Positions 7,754-17,837 of a DNA stretch of 64,000 nucleotides are shown here, piece after piece; position 1 is the stretch's first letter, and each line of letters starts with the position of its first letter. Source of the stretch: an uncultured Pseudothermotoga sp. GTDB taxonomy: Bacteria > Thermotogota > Thermotogae > Thermotogales > DSM-5069. The translations under genes and the position numbers were made by a program. The stretch lies in NCBI GenBank assembly GCA_937995655.1, contig CALKJI010000011.1:62001-126000 (forward strand), given 5' to 3'. The notes under the pieces are model-generated. The model saw nothing but the letters and a program-made list of their open reading frames with translations, was not told the origin of the DNA and ran no database searches.

Positions 7754-9214
7754 ATGAGAATAGCAATGGTTTCTTATGAAGTTTATCCTTTTGCAAAGGT
7801 TGGTGGACTTGCAGACGTTGTAGGTTCTCTCCCAAGAGTTATAGAGAAACAGGGGGTTAGGGTTACCGTCTTCATGCCATATCATAAAATTGTTCAGAAA
7901 AATTGTTCCAAGCTTGGTCTACAAGTGGAATCTGTCGCCAAATCTATACCAGTGCCAAATTTGCAAACTTCCGAGAAATTCGATCTTTACAAAAGTCGTG
8001 TACCAGACTCCAACTGCACCGTTTACTTTATAGCAAATGACTATTATTTTTCCTCTGAAAACGTTTATGAAGGACCTGATTTGGCAGAACAATCAATCTT
8101 TTTCTCGAATGCTTCCTTGGAGGCAATGAAACATCTCTCGGAGACCTTTGATTTGGTTCACGCACACGATTGGCAAACTGGATTGATACCCGTGTACCTC
8201 AGAACGCTGTACAGAACAGACCCGTTTTTCGCGAAGACCGCGAGTGTTTTCACAATTCATAATTTGGGGTACCAAGGTATTTTTAACCCAAGATACATCA
8301 AATTTGCCGGTTTACCAAGTTATTTATTCAACATCGATGGGCTTGAATTTTATGGACAGATGAATTTCTTAAAGGGTGGCATTCTTTTCAGTGACGTTGT
8401 AACGACGGTAAGCCCCACCTATGCACAAGAGATTCAAACTGAGCAATTTGGTGAGAAGTTGGATGGAGTTTTGCGTCTTAAGGCTGAAGATCTTTACGGA
8501 ATATTGAATGGAATAGACTACAATGAATACAACCCAGCAACTGACAAGAGAATATATGCAAATTACGATCTTGAGCATATTGAAGATAAAAAAATCAATA
8601 AAAAAGAACTGCAAAAGGAACTTAAATTGCAAGTTAGAGAAGACACAGCCTTGATCGGCATGATAAACAGACTCGTTGATCAGAAGGGACTGGATCTTGT
8701 TGAAAAAGTGATTGACTATGTGATGATGTTTGATGTTCAGTTTGTAGTTCTTGGGACGGGTGACAAAAAATACGAAGAGTTATTCGGAAACCTTGAGAAA
8801 AAGTACCCTACTAGATTCTCGAGTAACATTAAGTTTGACATAGACCTGGCACAGAAAATCTATGCAGCAAGTGACATGTTTTTAATGCCATCCAGGTACG
8901 AACCGTGTGGACTGGGCCAAATGTACAGTTTGAGATATGGTACGATACCCGTGGTACGCTATACAGGCGGTCTTGCCGATACTGTCAAAGAATATGATCC
9001 GAAGACCAAAGATGGGAACGGGTTTGGTTTTCGAGAATATGATGCAGCCCATCTTCTGGAAGCAATTGCAAGGGCTGTGTATTACTTCAAGAACGAGCGT
9101 GACGATTGGCTACGAATAATCAAAAATGCCATGAATACTGACGTTTCATGGGATAAATCTGCAAGGCAGTACGTAAAGATCTACCAAGAGGCTCTGAAAA
9201 AGAGAAAATTCTGA
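7754..9214 (+). CDS. glgA: Glycogen synthase
   Basis: MRIAMVSYEVYPFAKVGGLADVVGSLP, VHAHDWQTGLIP, PSRYEPCGLGQMYSLRYGTIPVVRYTGGLADTV. Confidence 0.95.
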   Translation: MRIAMVSYEVYPFAKVGGLADVVGSLPRVIEKQGVRVTVFMPYHKIVQKNCSKLGLQVESVAKSIPVPNLQTSEKFDLYKSRVPDSNCTVYFIANDYYFSSENVYEGPDLAEQSIFFSNASLEAMKHLSETFDLVHAHDWQTGLIPVYLRTLYRTDPFFAKTASVFTIHNLGYQGIFNPRYIKFAGLPSYLFNIDGLEFYGQMNFLKGGILFSDVVTTVSPTYAQEIQTEQFGEKLDGVLRLKAEDLYGILNGIDYNEYNPATDKRIYANYDLEHIEDKKINKKELQKELKLQVREDTALIGMINRLVDQKGLDLVEKVIDYVMMFDVQFVVLGTGDKKYEELFGNLEKKYPTRFSSNIKFDIDLAQKIYAASDMFLMPSRYEPCGLGQMYSLRYGTIPVVRYTGGLADTVKEYDPKTKDGNGFGFREYDAAHLLEAIARAVYYFKNERDDWLRIIKNAMNTDVSWDKSARQYVKIYQEALKKRKF

Positions 9215-9227
9215 GGAGGACTGGCCA

Positions 9228-10229
9228 ATGCCCGAGTTCAGAAAGGATCCCGTTTTAAAGCGTTGGGTGATAATAGCAACTGAGAGAGCAAAGAGACCGC
9301 ATGATTTTGTGAGACCTAAGGTAGAGGAAAAACCTGCCTTCTGTCCATTTGATTACGGTAATGAACATACGACTCCACCTGAGATTCTTGCATTCAGACC
9401 AGTCGATACTACGCCAAATTCACCGGGCTGGTGGGTAAGGGTCGTACCAAACAAATTTGGTGCAGTTAATCCAGAGCTCCAAGCCAAAAGATATGGTGTT
9501 GGTATGTTTGATGCAATGGATGGCTTTGGATATCATGAAGTGATCGTTGAAACTCCAGATCACAATACTCATCTTGCGTTGATGGATTACAAGCAAGTTG
9601 AAGAAGTTATTTGGGCTTACAAACAAAGGTATGAGACGATTGCAGAGGATAGAAGGATTCAATACGTTCTCATCTTTAAGAACCATGGTCGAGATGCTGG
9701 TGCTTCTCTGCAGCATCCTCACAGCCAATTGATAGCTATTCCAATAGTTCCAAAGAGGGTTCAGGAAGAAATGAGTGGCTCCCAGGAGTATTATTCTTAT
9801 AAAGAACGATGTGTTTTCTGTGACGTCATTGATCAGGAAATGCAAAGGCAAGAAAGGATAGTTGAAGAGAATGATGATTTTGTGTCGCTCGAACCGTTTG
9901 CAGCACGTTTTCCCTTTGAGACTTGGATTATTCCAAAACAACACATGAATAACTTTGGTGATGTCTCAGAAAAACAAGTTAAAGCTTTCGGCAAAATTTT
10001 GAAAAACACACTTTACAGAATATATAAAGCACTTGATAATCCACCTTACAACTTCATGTTGCATACATCGCCGACCAATGGTGAAGGTAAAAATTACTAT
10101 CACTGGCACTTGGAAATCGTGCCCCGTTTGACAAACGTGGCAGGATTTGAGTGGGGCTCGGGTTTCTATATAAACCCAGTTCCACCTGAAGAGGCGACAA
10201 AATATTTACGGACAGTTGAAATACCATGA
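9228..10229 (+). CDS. galT: Galactose-1-phosphate uridylyltransferase
   Basis: MPEFRKDPVLKRWVIIATERAKRPHDF; NHGRDAGASLQHPHSQLIA (HPH active site). Confidence 0.95.
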   Translation: MPEFRKDPVLKRWVIIATERAKRPHDFVRPKVEEKPAFCPFDYGNEHTTPPEILAFRPVDTTPNSPGWWVRVVPNKFGAVNPELQAKRYGVGMFDAMDGFGYHEVIVETPDHNTHLALMDYKQVEEVIWAYKQRYETIAEDRRIQYVLIFKNHGRDAGASLQHPHSQLIAIPIVPKRVQEEMSGSQEYYSYKERCVFCDVIDQEMQRQERIVEENDDFVSLEPFAARFPFETWIIPKQHMNNFGDVSEKQVKAFGKILKNTLYRIYKALDNPPYNFMLHTSPTNGEGKNYYHWHLEIVPRLTNVAGFEWGSGFYINPVPPEEATKYLRTVEIP

Positions 10230-10281
10230 AATTATGGTAAAATTCCTTTGTACAACACTTACTCCAAGGAGGATTGGTAGG

Positions 10282-10554
10282 ATGGAGATTTTGAAGGTTA
10301 GCTCAAGTTCAAATCCGAACAAAGTGGCGGGGGCCATTGCTGGCGCGTTGTCGAAGGCAGACAAAGTCGAAATCCAAGCTATTGGTGCGGGTGCAGTTAA
10401 CCAGGCTGTGAAAGCTATTGCGGTGGCAAGAAGGTTTTTGAATGAGGGTGGGAAGGATATCTACATGATTCCTGGTTTCATCGAAGCTCTGATCGATAAT
10501 GAAACAAGGACTGGGATGTCCTTCAGGGTTTTTGTAACACAAAAACAGTCCTGA
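10282..10554 (+). CDS. spoVS: Stage V sporulation protein S (SpoVS) family
   Basis: MEILKVSSSSNPNKVAGAIAGALSKADKVEIQAIGAGAVNQAVKAIAVARRFL; SD AAGGAGGATTG upstream of ATG 10282. The track start at 10216 is too long. Confidence 0.93.
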   Translation: MEILKVSSSSNPNKVAGAIAGALSKADKVEIQAIGAGAVNQAVKAIAVARRFLNEGGKDIYMIPGFIEALIDNETRTGMSFRVFVTQKQS

Positions 10555-10558
10555 TCAG

Positions 10559-10801
10559 ATGGATGATGTCCTACAAGAGATAGTTAAGGCTTGTGTTGAA
10601 GATCAGAGAATCTTTCAGATCGTTCAGACTGTTGCAAAAATGACAGAACAAGAGAGAGAACATTTTGAGTCAAAGGTGAAAAATTATTATCTGAGTAGGA
10701 CAGATCAGGAAGATTTGCAGGCTTACGAGTTCTATACTTTCATACTCAGAGAATCAAACGCACAGAGGATAGTGGAAATTGTTTCATCAAGAGGACTTTG
10801 A
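10559..10801 (+). CDS. Hypothetical protein (80 aa)
   Basis: ORF four bases after the spoVS stop; no recognised family. Confidence 0.55.
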   Translation: MDDVLQEIVKACVEDQRIFQIVQTVAKMTEQEREHFESKVKNYYLSRTDQEDLQAYEFYTFILRESNAQRIVEIVSSRGL

Positions 10802-10859
10802 GTTTAAATATTTTTATAATTCACTCAGAGTCATTGCAGATGTGGTATAAATGTTTTGT

Positions 10860-10934
10860 GCGGGCGTAGCTCAATGGTAGAGCATCAGCTTCCCAAGCTG
10901 AGGGTCGCGGGTTCGAGCCCCGTCGCCCGCTCCA
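10860..10934 (+). tRNA. tRNA-Gly (anticodon CCC), CCA encoded
   Basis: Cloverleaf GCGGGCG TA GCTC..., anticodon loop TTCCCAA, T-loop TTCGAGC, acceptor CGCCCGC-T-CCA. Confidence 0.96.
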
Positions 10935-10938
10935 GACC

Positions 10939-10975
10939 CTAACTCGGGTATGGGCTTGGACCCTATCTGGGTTAG
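10939..10975 (+). promoter_or_regulatory. Long hairpin in the rpsO leader (candidate S15-binding element)
   Basis: CTAACTCGGGTATGGG-CTTGGA-CCCTATCTGGGTTAG pairs over ~15 bp with one bulged T; includes G-U/G-C/G-U tandem pairs; no U-run follows. Confidence 0.55.
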
Positions 10976-11002
10976 CGGATTACTTGCGATGGAGGTGCGA
11001 TT

Positions 11003-11266
11003 GTGGATCAAAAGGAGAAGCAGCAGATCATTGAGCAATTCAGAATCAACGAGAAAGACACTGGTTCGATCGAAGTTCAAGTGGCCATCTTGACAGCAAG
11101 GATCAAACATTTAACAGAGCATTTGAAAGCACATCCAAAGGATTTTCATTCAAGGCGTGGCTTGATGAAGATGGTTGGAAGACGTAGGAAGTTTCTCAAG
11201 TACCTGAGAAAGGCAAATCCTGAGTCATACAGAACACTGATTGAGAAATTGAGTCTGAGGAAGTGA
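11003..11266 (+). CDS. rpsO: 30S ribosomal protein S15
   Basis: Classic S15 [62 protein letters not shown] start after GGAGGTG. Confidence 0.97.
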   Translation: MDQKEKQQIIEQFRINEKDTGSIEVQVAILTARIKHLTEHLKAHPKDFHSRRGLMKMVGRRRKFLKYLRKANPESYRTLIEKLSLRK

Positions 11267-11286
11267 AAATTGAAAAGACAAGAAGG

Positions 11287-11306
11287 GCGGGCATCTGCCC
11301 GCTTTT
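11287..11306 (+). terminator. Terminator/attenuator between rpsO and pnp
   Basis: GCGGGCA-TC-TGCCCGC followed by TTTT. Confidence 0.75.
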
Positions 11307-11333
11307 AGTTTCTTAGAAGTAGAGGTGATTCGA

Positions 11334-13466
11334 TTGAGGATATGGAAACGTGAGATTGCTGGAAGGGAATTTCGTGTTGAGCACGGAAAGCTTGCAAAAC
11401 AGGCAAATGGTGCTGTTATGGCACAGATAGGCGAAACAACAGTTCTTGCAACGGTTGTCATGGCTGATTCTGCCACGGAAGGTATCGATTTTGTGCCACT
11501 GACCGTCGAATTTCAAGAACGTTTTTATGCCGCTGGAAAGATACCGGGTGGTTTCGTCAAGCGTGAAGGTAAGCCAAGTGAGATGGCTATTTTGTCGGCA
11601 AGAACAATTGACAGACCTATCAGACCGCTTTTTCCGAAGAATCTTCGAAACGAAGTTCAAGTTGTCGTGACCGTGATTTCGGCCGATATGGTTAATCCAC
11701 CTGATATAGTAGGTGTCCTTGCTACTTCGCTAGCCCTGAACATCTCTGATGTTCCCTTTGATGGTATTGTTGCAGCCGTCAGAGTTGGGTTGATAGACGG
11801 TGAAGTTGTTTTCTTTCCTACTGAAGAACAGCTACAGAAAAGTTTACTTGACATAGTGGTTGCTGGTACAGAAGATGCCATAACAATGGTGGAAGGAGAA
11901 GCCAAAGAAGTAAGTGAATCACAGATGGTGGAGGTTTTGTTCAAGGCACATAGTGTCATCAAGCAGATAATTGATTTTCAAAAACAGATTCTGTCAGAAT
12001 TCAGTGTTACAAAAGTCTGCTTAGAAGAAAAACTTTTACCTGAAGAGATCGCCAATGATTTTGATTCAGTGATTGATGAAAATGAATTGAGGAACAGACT
12101 CCTAACACAGGGCAAAAAGACCCGAAGTGCAGCTTTAGATGAGTACTTTGAAAAGATTTACAGCAGCTTGAAAGAGAAATATGGCGTAGAGAAAGTTGAG
12201 GAACTTTCAGTGCTACTTAGAGGCGCTTATGAAGATAAGCTGAAACACAAGATGAGAAGAATCATAGTAGAAGAAGGTATAAGACTTGATTTAAGAAATC
12301 CAAAGCAGATAAGACCAATAACTTGTGAAGTTGGTTTACTTCCAAGAGTCCACGGCTCAGCCCTTTTCACCAGAGGAGAAACACAGAGCCTTGGAATAGT
12401 TACGCTCGGTGCACCGATGGATGAACAGATTATTGATTCTTTACTCGAAGAGGGAACGAAAAGATTCATGCTTCATTACAATTTTCCACCCTTTTCAACT
12501 GGTGAAGTCAAGCCTTTGAGGGGTCCAAGTCGGCGTGAGATCGGTCATGGCTATCTGGCTGAGAGAGCGCTCAAGTTCATTCTTCCAAAGGAAGATGATT
12601 TTCCTTACACGGTGAGAGTAGTTTCGGAGATACTTGAATCAAATGGTTCATCTTCTATGGCAACGGTTTGCTCTGGTTCACTGGCGTTAATGGATGCAGG
12701 AGTGCCAGTGGCAAAACATGTTGCAGGTGTCGCTATGGGCCTAATATTGGAAAGGGATGCTGAAATAGTCTTGACAGATATACTTGGTGCCGAGGATCAC
12801 TGGGGAGATATGGATTTCAAGGTTGCCGGTACTAAAGATGGTATAACTGCATTCCAGATGGATTGCAAAGTCTCTGGTGTATCGAGAGACCTTCTAGAAA
12901 GAGCTTTGAATCAAGCAAAAGAGGCGAGGTTGTACGTCCTTGAAAAACTCTATGAAACGATTGATAGGCCCAGAGAAAGATTATCTAAATATGTACCTGT
13001 CATCAAAGTGACAAGCGTTGATCCATCCAGGGTTGCCGAAATAATAGGACCCGGTGGTAGGGTTATCAAAGGCATCATAAAAGACTATGACGTTAAGATA
13101 TCTGTTGATGACCTCACTGGAAAAGTAAGTGTCATTGGTGATGACCAAGCAAAGGTCGATGCCGCAATTAGACAGATAAACAGCATTGTGAAAGAAATAA
13201 TTATCGGTGAAATCTTTGAGGGGAAAGTAACTCGTACCGAGCCATTTGGTGTTTTCGTAGAAGTTGCACCAGGAAAAGTTGGATTGCTGCACCAGAGCAA
13301 GCTTGTAAGCAATCTCAAGTCGATCAAATTGGGTGATATCTTGAAAGTTAAGGTAAGTAATATCGATAACAGTGGTAGATTCCAACTTGAGGAAATCCCA
13401 ACTGATCAAGCACAAGATCAGTCGAAGCAGCACAGACCTTACAGAAAAAGTAAGAGAGAAGAATGA
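11334..13466 (+). CDS. pnp: Polyribonucleotide nucleotidyltransferase
   Basis: Two RNase PH domains, KH ([16 protein letters not shown]), S1 ([33 protein letters not shown]); likely TTG start at 11334 after AGAGGTGA. Confidence 0.96.
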   Translation: MRIWKREIAGREFRVEHGKLAKQANGAVMAQIGETTVLATVVMADSATEGIDFVPLTVEFQERFYAAGKIPGGFVKREGKPSEMAILSARTIDRPIRPLFPKNLRNEVQVVVTVISADMVNPPDIVGVLATSLALNISDVPFDGIVAAVRVGLIDGEVVFFPTEEQLQKSLLDIVVAGTEDAITMVEGEAKEVSESQMVEVLFKAHSVIKQIIDFQKQILSEFSVTKVCLEEKLLPEEIANDFDSVIDENELRNRLLTQGKKTRSAALDEYFEKIYSSLKEKYGVEKVEELSVLLRGAYEDKLKHKMRRIIVEEGIRLDLRNPKQIRPITCEVGLLPRVHGSALFTRGETQSLGIVTLGAPMDEQIIDSLLEEGTKRFMLHYNFPPFSTGEVKPLRGPSRREIGHGYLAERALKFILPKEDDFPYTVRVVSEILESNGSSSMATVCSGSLALMDAGVPVAKHVAGVAMGLILERDAEIVLTDILGAEDHWGDMDFKVAGTKDGITAFQMDCKVSGVSRDLLERALNQAKEARLYVLEKLYETIDRPRERLSKYVPVIKVTSVDPSRVAEIIGPGGRVIKGIIKDYDVKISVDDLTGKVSVIGDDQAKVDAAIRQINSIVKEIIIGEIFEGKVTRTEPFGVFVEVAPGKVGLLHQSKLVSNLKSIKLGDILKVKVSNIDNSGRFQLEEIPTDQAQDQSKQHRPYRKSKREE

Positions 13467-13487
13467 ATAATGTGAAAGAGCTTATAG

Positions 13488-13516
13488 TGCCAGCTTTTCT
13501 AAGGCTGGCATTTTTT
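13488..13516 (+). terminator. Rho-independent terminator after pnp
   Basis: TGCCAGC...GCTGGCA followed by TTTTTT. Confidence 0.85.
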
Positions 13517-13533
13517 GTGGAGGTCGATGTATT

Positions 13534-14763
13534 TTGAAGATAGAAGAGAAGCAGATAGGTTCCAATAGAGTCTATTACTTGCCTGTGAAGGGTGTTAAAA
13601 CTCTGTCAGTAGCCTTTGTTGTCCCAGCAGGTTCAGTACACGAAGATAGAGATTTTGCTGGTACCGCACACTTGTTAGAACATGTTGTCTTCAAAGGTAC
13701 AAAGAACTATGACGAATTTTCTTTAAAGTATGACCTGGAAGTTGTGGGGGGTAGTTTGAATGCCTTCACAACTAAGGATTTTACGGTGTATTATGCACGT
13801 GTTCCCTATTCTCATTTTGAAAAGGCTATAGATATTCTTAGTGAATTGGTATTCAATCCTCTCATTAAAGATGACTCGGTAGAACTTGAGAAATCTGTAG
13901 TCACAGAGGAGATTAAATCTTTCAACGAGGATCATGTCAGTAGAGTGCAAGATCTTTTTGCAGAGAGCATTCTACAAGAACCATATTGTCGACCAGTGAG
14001 TGGATATGAATACACTGTTGCAAAACTTAATTCAGCTGTTTTGAGAGATTTTCACTCCAAAAGGTACGGCAACTTGAGGATAATTGCTGTTGGAAAGATA
14101 ACCAAGGCTTTAACCGAGAAACTTGAAAATGCTGTAAAAAACTTCGATAAGGGTGTTGAAGAGTATGATATTCGAGTCAGTTTTAAGAATGTTTCACGTG
14201 CCTTCGAGGCAAAAAATGATCTGAGCCAGATACATGCAGTTACTGGGCTTCCAATGGATTTTGGGTTAGAGAGCAAAGAATATCCTGCTTTCCTTGTTCT
14301 GAACACTTTGCTTGGCAGTGGCATGAGCTCCATGTTCTTCACTAAAATCAGAGAAAAGCTTGGACTCGTTTATGACATAGATTTGTTGAGTCACGTGTGG
14401 AAAAATAGTTCCTTGATAGGAATATATGCTTCAACAAGCCTTGAAAAGTTCAAAAGGTACGTGCAAGAAGTGAATAGAATTTTTGACGATGCATTCATCT
14501 CTAAGAATTATTTCGATTATGGTAAAAAAAGATTGATGGGGAAACTTCAAATGGTTACGGAAAGCGTTCCGGCAATGTTCGGTTATATTTTAGAGTTCCT
14601 CTTGGCTAAAGTAGAGCCTTTTGACCTGGAACATGTACTCAAGAGAGTCGAGTCTGTGAAATATAGAGACGTTCAAAAAATATGGCAAGAACTTTGTAAA
14701 AGTGAATGGCACTGGTCATTGCTGATACCAAAAGGAAGTGAGGAGTTAGTCAAAATTATATGA
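13534..14763 (+). CDS. M16 family zinc peptidase
   Basis: HLLEHVVFKGT (HxxEH) and VTEEIKSFNEDH. Confidence 0.92.
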   Translation: MKIEEKQIGSNRVYYLPVKGVKTLSVAFVVPAGSVHEDRDFAGTAHLLEHVVFKGTKNYDEFSLKYDLEVVGGSLNAFTTKDFTVYYARVPYSHFEKAIDILSELVFNPLIKDDSVELEKSVVTEEIKSFNEDHVSRVQDLFAESILQEPYCRPVSGYEYTVAKLNSAVLRDFHSKRYGNLRIIAVGKITKALTEKLENAVKNFDKGVEEYDIRVSFKNVSRAFEAKNDLSQIHAVTGLPMDFGLESKEYPAFLVLNTLLGSGMSSMFFTKIREKLGLVYDIDLLSHVWKNSSLIGIYASTSLEKFKRYVQEVNRIFDDAFISKNYFDYGKKRLMGKLQMVTESVPAMFGYILEFLLAKVEPFDLEHVLKRVESVKYRDVQKIWQELCKSEWHWSLLIPKGSEELVKII

Positions 14764-15806
14764 ATGGACAGATTGTATGGAAGAAGGTCGATTCACTTGT
14801 ACCCGGAGACACCTCAATGGAGACTGTGAGAACCAGAAATGATCAGCCTCCCTTAGTCCATTTGGGACAGGTTGTTACGCAAGAGGTCATAGAAACTCTC
14901 AAGGCGAATGATGTGAAGTATCTATGGGTACAAATTTCACAAATCACCCCTCCCGTTGTGAATCCACAAAAAATCGAGAAGTTAAAAGAAGAAATGAAAG
15001 ACATCTTCCAGAGCGCGGTAGAAAAAATGCAAGTGAACAAGAATGAGATCAGAAATCTTTCCAGCGAGATTGTGAATGATATAGTGAAAAACTATTCCGA
15101 TAAGATATCTTTAATCTTTTTGATTCAACAAAACGATGAAGAATATACATATATTCATGAAATTCACGTTGGAATGATATCGGTATTGATAGGTGTAGAG
15201 ATTGGAATGAAAATAAATGACCTGTCACGATTAGCCTTTTCGTCTATAATCCATGACATCGGTAAGATCATGGTTCCAAAGGAAGTTTTGTATGCGCCGA
15301 GGAAGTTAACAGAAAAAGAATTCGAGATGGTGAAAAAACATGTAGAGTACGGTGCCAAGATATGTGAAAAGTCCAATGTAGAGGACCCCAGGATTATAAG
15401 CGGTGTGAGGGATCATCATGAAAAACTCGACGGAACAGGATACCTAAGAGGATTGACGAAGGACCAATTGGGCTTGGAACCAAGAATTATAGCGATCGCA
15501 GATGTCTACGATGCCTTGATTGCAAATCGCTCATATAAACCCTCCTGGTCACCATATAAAGTTGTTTCAGAACTGGTAAAGATGGCATCTTTCAATAAAC
15601 TTGATAAGGAATTGGTTCAAGCTTTTGTTTCTGTAGTCGGACTTTACCCAGTTGGGACCACAGTCCTTCTCAGCAATGGTGAGAAGGCAATCGTTACTGG
15701 AAATACAATGGGCCACAAAACCCGGCCCATTGTTAGAGTTGCCAGTGGAGAATATATAGATCTTGCTGAGGAAAAGAAACTTTCAATCGTTCAGGTTTTG
15801 GATTGA
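14760..15806 (+). CDS. HD-GYP domain protein (putative cyclic-di-GMP phosphodiesterase)
   Basis: IIHDIGKIMVPKEVL...HVEYGAKI...RDHHEKLDGTGYLRGL...IADVYDAL; overlaps the upstream stop by 4 nt. Confidence 0.9.
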   Translation: MNGQIVWKKVDSLVPGDTSMETVRTRNDQPPLVHLGQVVTQEVIETLKANDVKYLWVQISQITPPVVNPQKIEKLKEEMKDIFQSAVEKMQVNKNEIRNLSSEIVNDIVKNYSDKISLIFLIQQNDEEYTYIHEIHVGMISVLIGVEIGMKINDLSRLAFSSIIHDIGKIMVPKEVLYAPRKLTEKEFEMVKKHVEYGAKICEKSNVEDPRIISGVRDHHEKLDGTGYLRGLTKDQLGLEPRIIAIADVYDALIANRSYKPSWSPYKVVSELVKMASFNKLDKELVQAFVSVVGLYPVGTTVLLSNGEKAIVTGNTMGHKTRPIVRVASGEYIDLAEEKKLSIVQVLD

Positions 15807-16603
15807 ACACTGGGTTTGTAATAGCTTAGATAGTAGAAAGCCGTTACAAAGATACCGGGTCCAACTATATTTCCAAGTGTGGCTCCGATGATATTCTTCC
15901 AGAAACCTGTCCAGTTCAAAGTTTCAGGGCCAAAATTCGAGGCAGCCTTTATGAAAAGACCTATCGGTATCAAAGACATATTGGCAACACTGTGCTCAAA
16001 GCCTATGGCAACGAAGGTCATTATTGGGAAGAATATACCCAATATTTTGCCTTCAACAGTATCAGCAGCTATTGCGAGTATCACAGCCAAGTCAACGAGT
16101 ATATTGCACAATATACCTCTAAAAAAGATTGCATTGAAGCTTAGAGTAACTTTGGCATTGGCAACGGAGATCGCAGTTTTTCCAAAATCATTTACCGCTT
16201 GTCCAACACCCCAGAGATTTGTTTGAACAAGCATCCAGGCGATCAAGAGTGAGCCAATAAGGTTAAAGAAATACACAACTAACCAGTTCCTTAACATCTG
16301 CCTCAGTGTTATCTTCTTTGCGTACAGCGAGGTCAACATGAGGACATTCCCCGTGAAGAGTTCGGCGCCAGCTATGACAACAAGCATGAGGCCCACCGTG
16401 AAGAACGCCCCTCCAAGGACTTTCTTCAGACCGTAAGGTTCTACCTGCGTCATCGCTGTGAGTGCCATGATACCACCAAAGCCTATGTACATGCCTGCAA
16501 GGATACCAAGAAGTGCCATCTGGACGATGCTTAGTTTCGCCTTTTTCACAGACACTTCCTCTACGATGGTCTTTTGAATCTCAACAGGTGATTTCATTGA
16601 CAC
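15791..16603 (-). CDS. focA: Formate/nitrite transporter family channel (FocA-like)
   Basis: Multi-TM protein with GIYIGFGG-like and GAELFTGNVLM motifs; adjacent to formate dehydrogenase genes. Confidence 0.88.
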   Translation of the reverse strand: MSMKSPVEIQKTIVEEVSVKKAKLSIVQMALLGILAGMYIGFGGIMALTAMTQVEPYGLKKVLGGAFFTVGLMLVVIAGAELFTGNVLMLTSLYAKKITLRQMLRNWLVVYFFNLIGSLLIAWMLVQTNLWGVGQAVNDFGKTAISVANAKVTLSFNAIFFRGILCNILVDLAVILAIAADTVEGKILGIFFPIMTFVAIGFEHSVANMSLIPIGLFIKAASNFGPETLNWTGFWKNIIGATLGNIVGPGIFVTAFYYLSYYKPSVQSKT

Positions 16604-17280
16604 ACCTCCTTTATCCTTTGAGGGTTAGTGTATATGTTCATTCTGTTTTCTCTCACAAATCCTATGAGGGTAAGATTGAATCTTTCGGAAAATTCAATTG
16701 CACTGGACATGACTGGTGCTTTCGATGCCAGTATTTCAATACCTGCTAAGACACACTTAAGACACATCTCCAAAGGGAGTCTTCCACTACTCAAAAGTAT
16801 CTTTTTTGTGGGATCTACGTTGTTTTTGACAAGCCAGCCTACAACTTTATCGACTGCGTTGTGCCGACCGATATCTTCAAATTTGACGAGGCATTTACCA
16901 TCTGCCGTGTAAAGACCAGCCAGGTGAACGGCACCAGTTTGTTTGTGCAAAGTGTTATTCAAAAGATCCTTCATTGAATTTACTATCGTTGATGCATCGA
17001 CGAAGGTTTTGAAATCAAGAGATTTTGGTTGGACCTTTTCAGATTTTGAAATATTCAAGTGCACACTTTTTAAATCTGAACTGAAAGTCCATTCGATGGG
17101 TCTTAAGCCACTGTATAAAAGCCTCCCGATGGCTAATTCTTCTAAATCCGTTGCGTAACAATGCATTTCTTCAACAAAATGGTTGCTCACATAGAATTCA
17201 ATTAAGCTATCTTCAATTATTTGATCCTCTATTATTTGGTAGCTTCCATCGATCTTTACCTTGTAGACTCTTCTGAACAC
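16594..17280 (-). CDS. fdhD: Formate dehydrogenase accessory sulfurtransferase FdhD
   Basis: GAVHLAGLY...FEDIGRHNAVDKVVGWL...SSGRLPLEMCLKCVLAGIEILASKAPVMSSAIEFSERFNLTLIGFVR. Confidence 0.93.
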   Translation of the reverse strand: MFRRVYKVKIDGSYQIIEDQIIEDSLIEFYVSNHFVEEMHCYATDLEELAIGRLLYSGLRPIEWTFSSDLKSVHLNISKSEKVQPKSLDFKTFVDASTIVNSMKDLLNNTLHKQTGAVHLAGLYTADGKCLVKFEDIGRHNAVDKVVGWLVKNNVDPTKKILLSSGRLPLEMCLKCVLAGIEILASKAPVMSSAIEFSERFNLTLIGFVRENRMNIYTNPQRIKEVCQ

Positions 17281-17837
17281 ACTGTCACCTCTAAGGAGAT
17301 TAGATCTGACTTAGTGTTTACATTGATAAAACTCTGCCTCCAGTTGGATATCTTTTCAAAGAAATCTTCTTCCAAGTATAATACTCGTGATCGATTGAAG
17401 GCTGCACGAAAGGAATTATCTGCAAGCCTCATGGACCATCTAAGGTTTTCTTGAATTCTTTTGTTATAAATGGCATGCAAAGGATGGAGGCCGTCGGCTA
17501 ACTTGGGTACAAGAGCATCTATATCTCGTTTTTCGAATAATTGGCACATAGACCTCAAAACCTCTGGCATGATTAAAGGCATATCGCATCCGACGACAAA
17601 TACATGATCATCAAGTATCTCAAGTGCCGTTAGGACACCGCCTAGAGGACCAGCAGTGTAATGATCCTCTATGAACTTCATCTCTTTGTATGGCTTGCCA
17701 ACTAGTATAACTTGTTCAAAGACCCTGCTCAATCTCTCAAAAACATGCTCTATCATAGGCTTTGTTTGTAATAGGTATTCACTCTTGTCCTCCCCAAATC
17801 TCTTTGATTTGCCACCGTTTAAGATGACACCAATCAT
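17256..17837 (-). CDS. mobA: Molybdenum cofactor guanylyltransferase (MobA)
   Basis: MIGVILNGGKSKRFGEDKSEYLL, GPLGGVLTAL, VVGCDMPLI. Confidence 0.92.
   Translation of the reverse strand: MIGVILNGGKSKRFGEDKSEYLLQTKPMIEHVFERLSRVFEQVILVGKPYKEMKFIEDHYTAGPLGGVLTALEILDDHVFVVGCDMPLIMPEVLRSMCQLFEKRDIDALVPKLADGLHPLHAIYNKRIQENLRWSMRLADNSFRAAFNRSRVLYLEEDFFEKISNWRQSFINVNTKSDLISLEVTVCSEESTR

Noticed and set aside
9420-9944. 174-aa minus ORF
   Set aside because: Antisense shadow of galT; no domain, no SD.
12981-13433. 150-aa minus ORF
   Set aside because: Antisense shadow of the pnp KH/S1 region.
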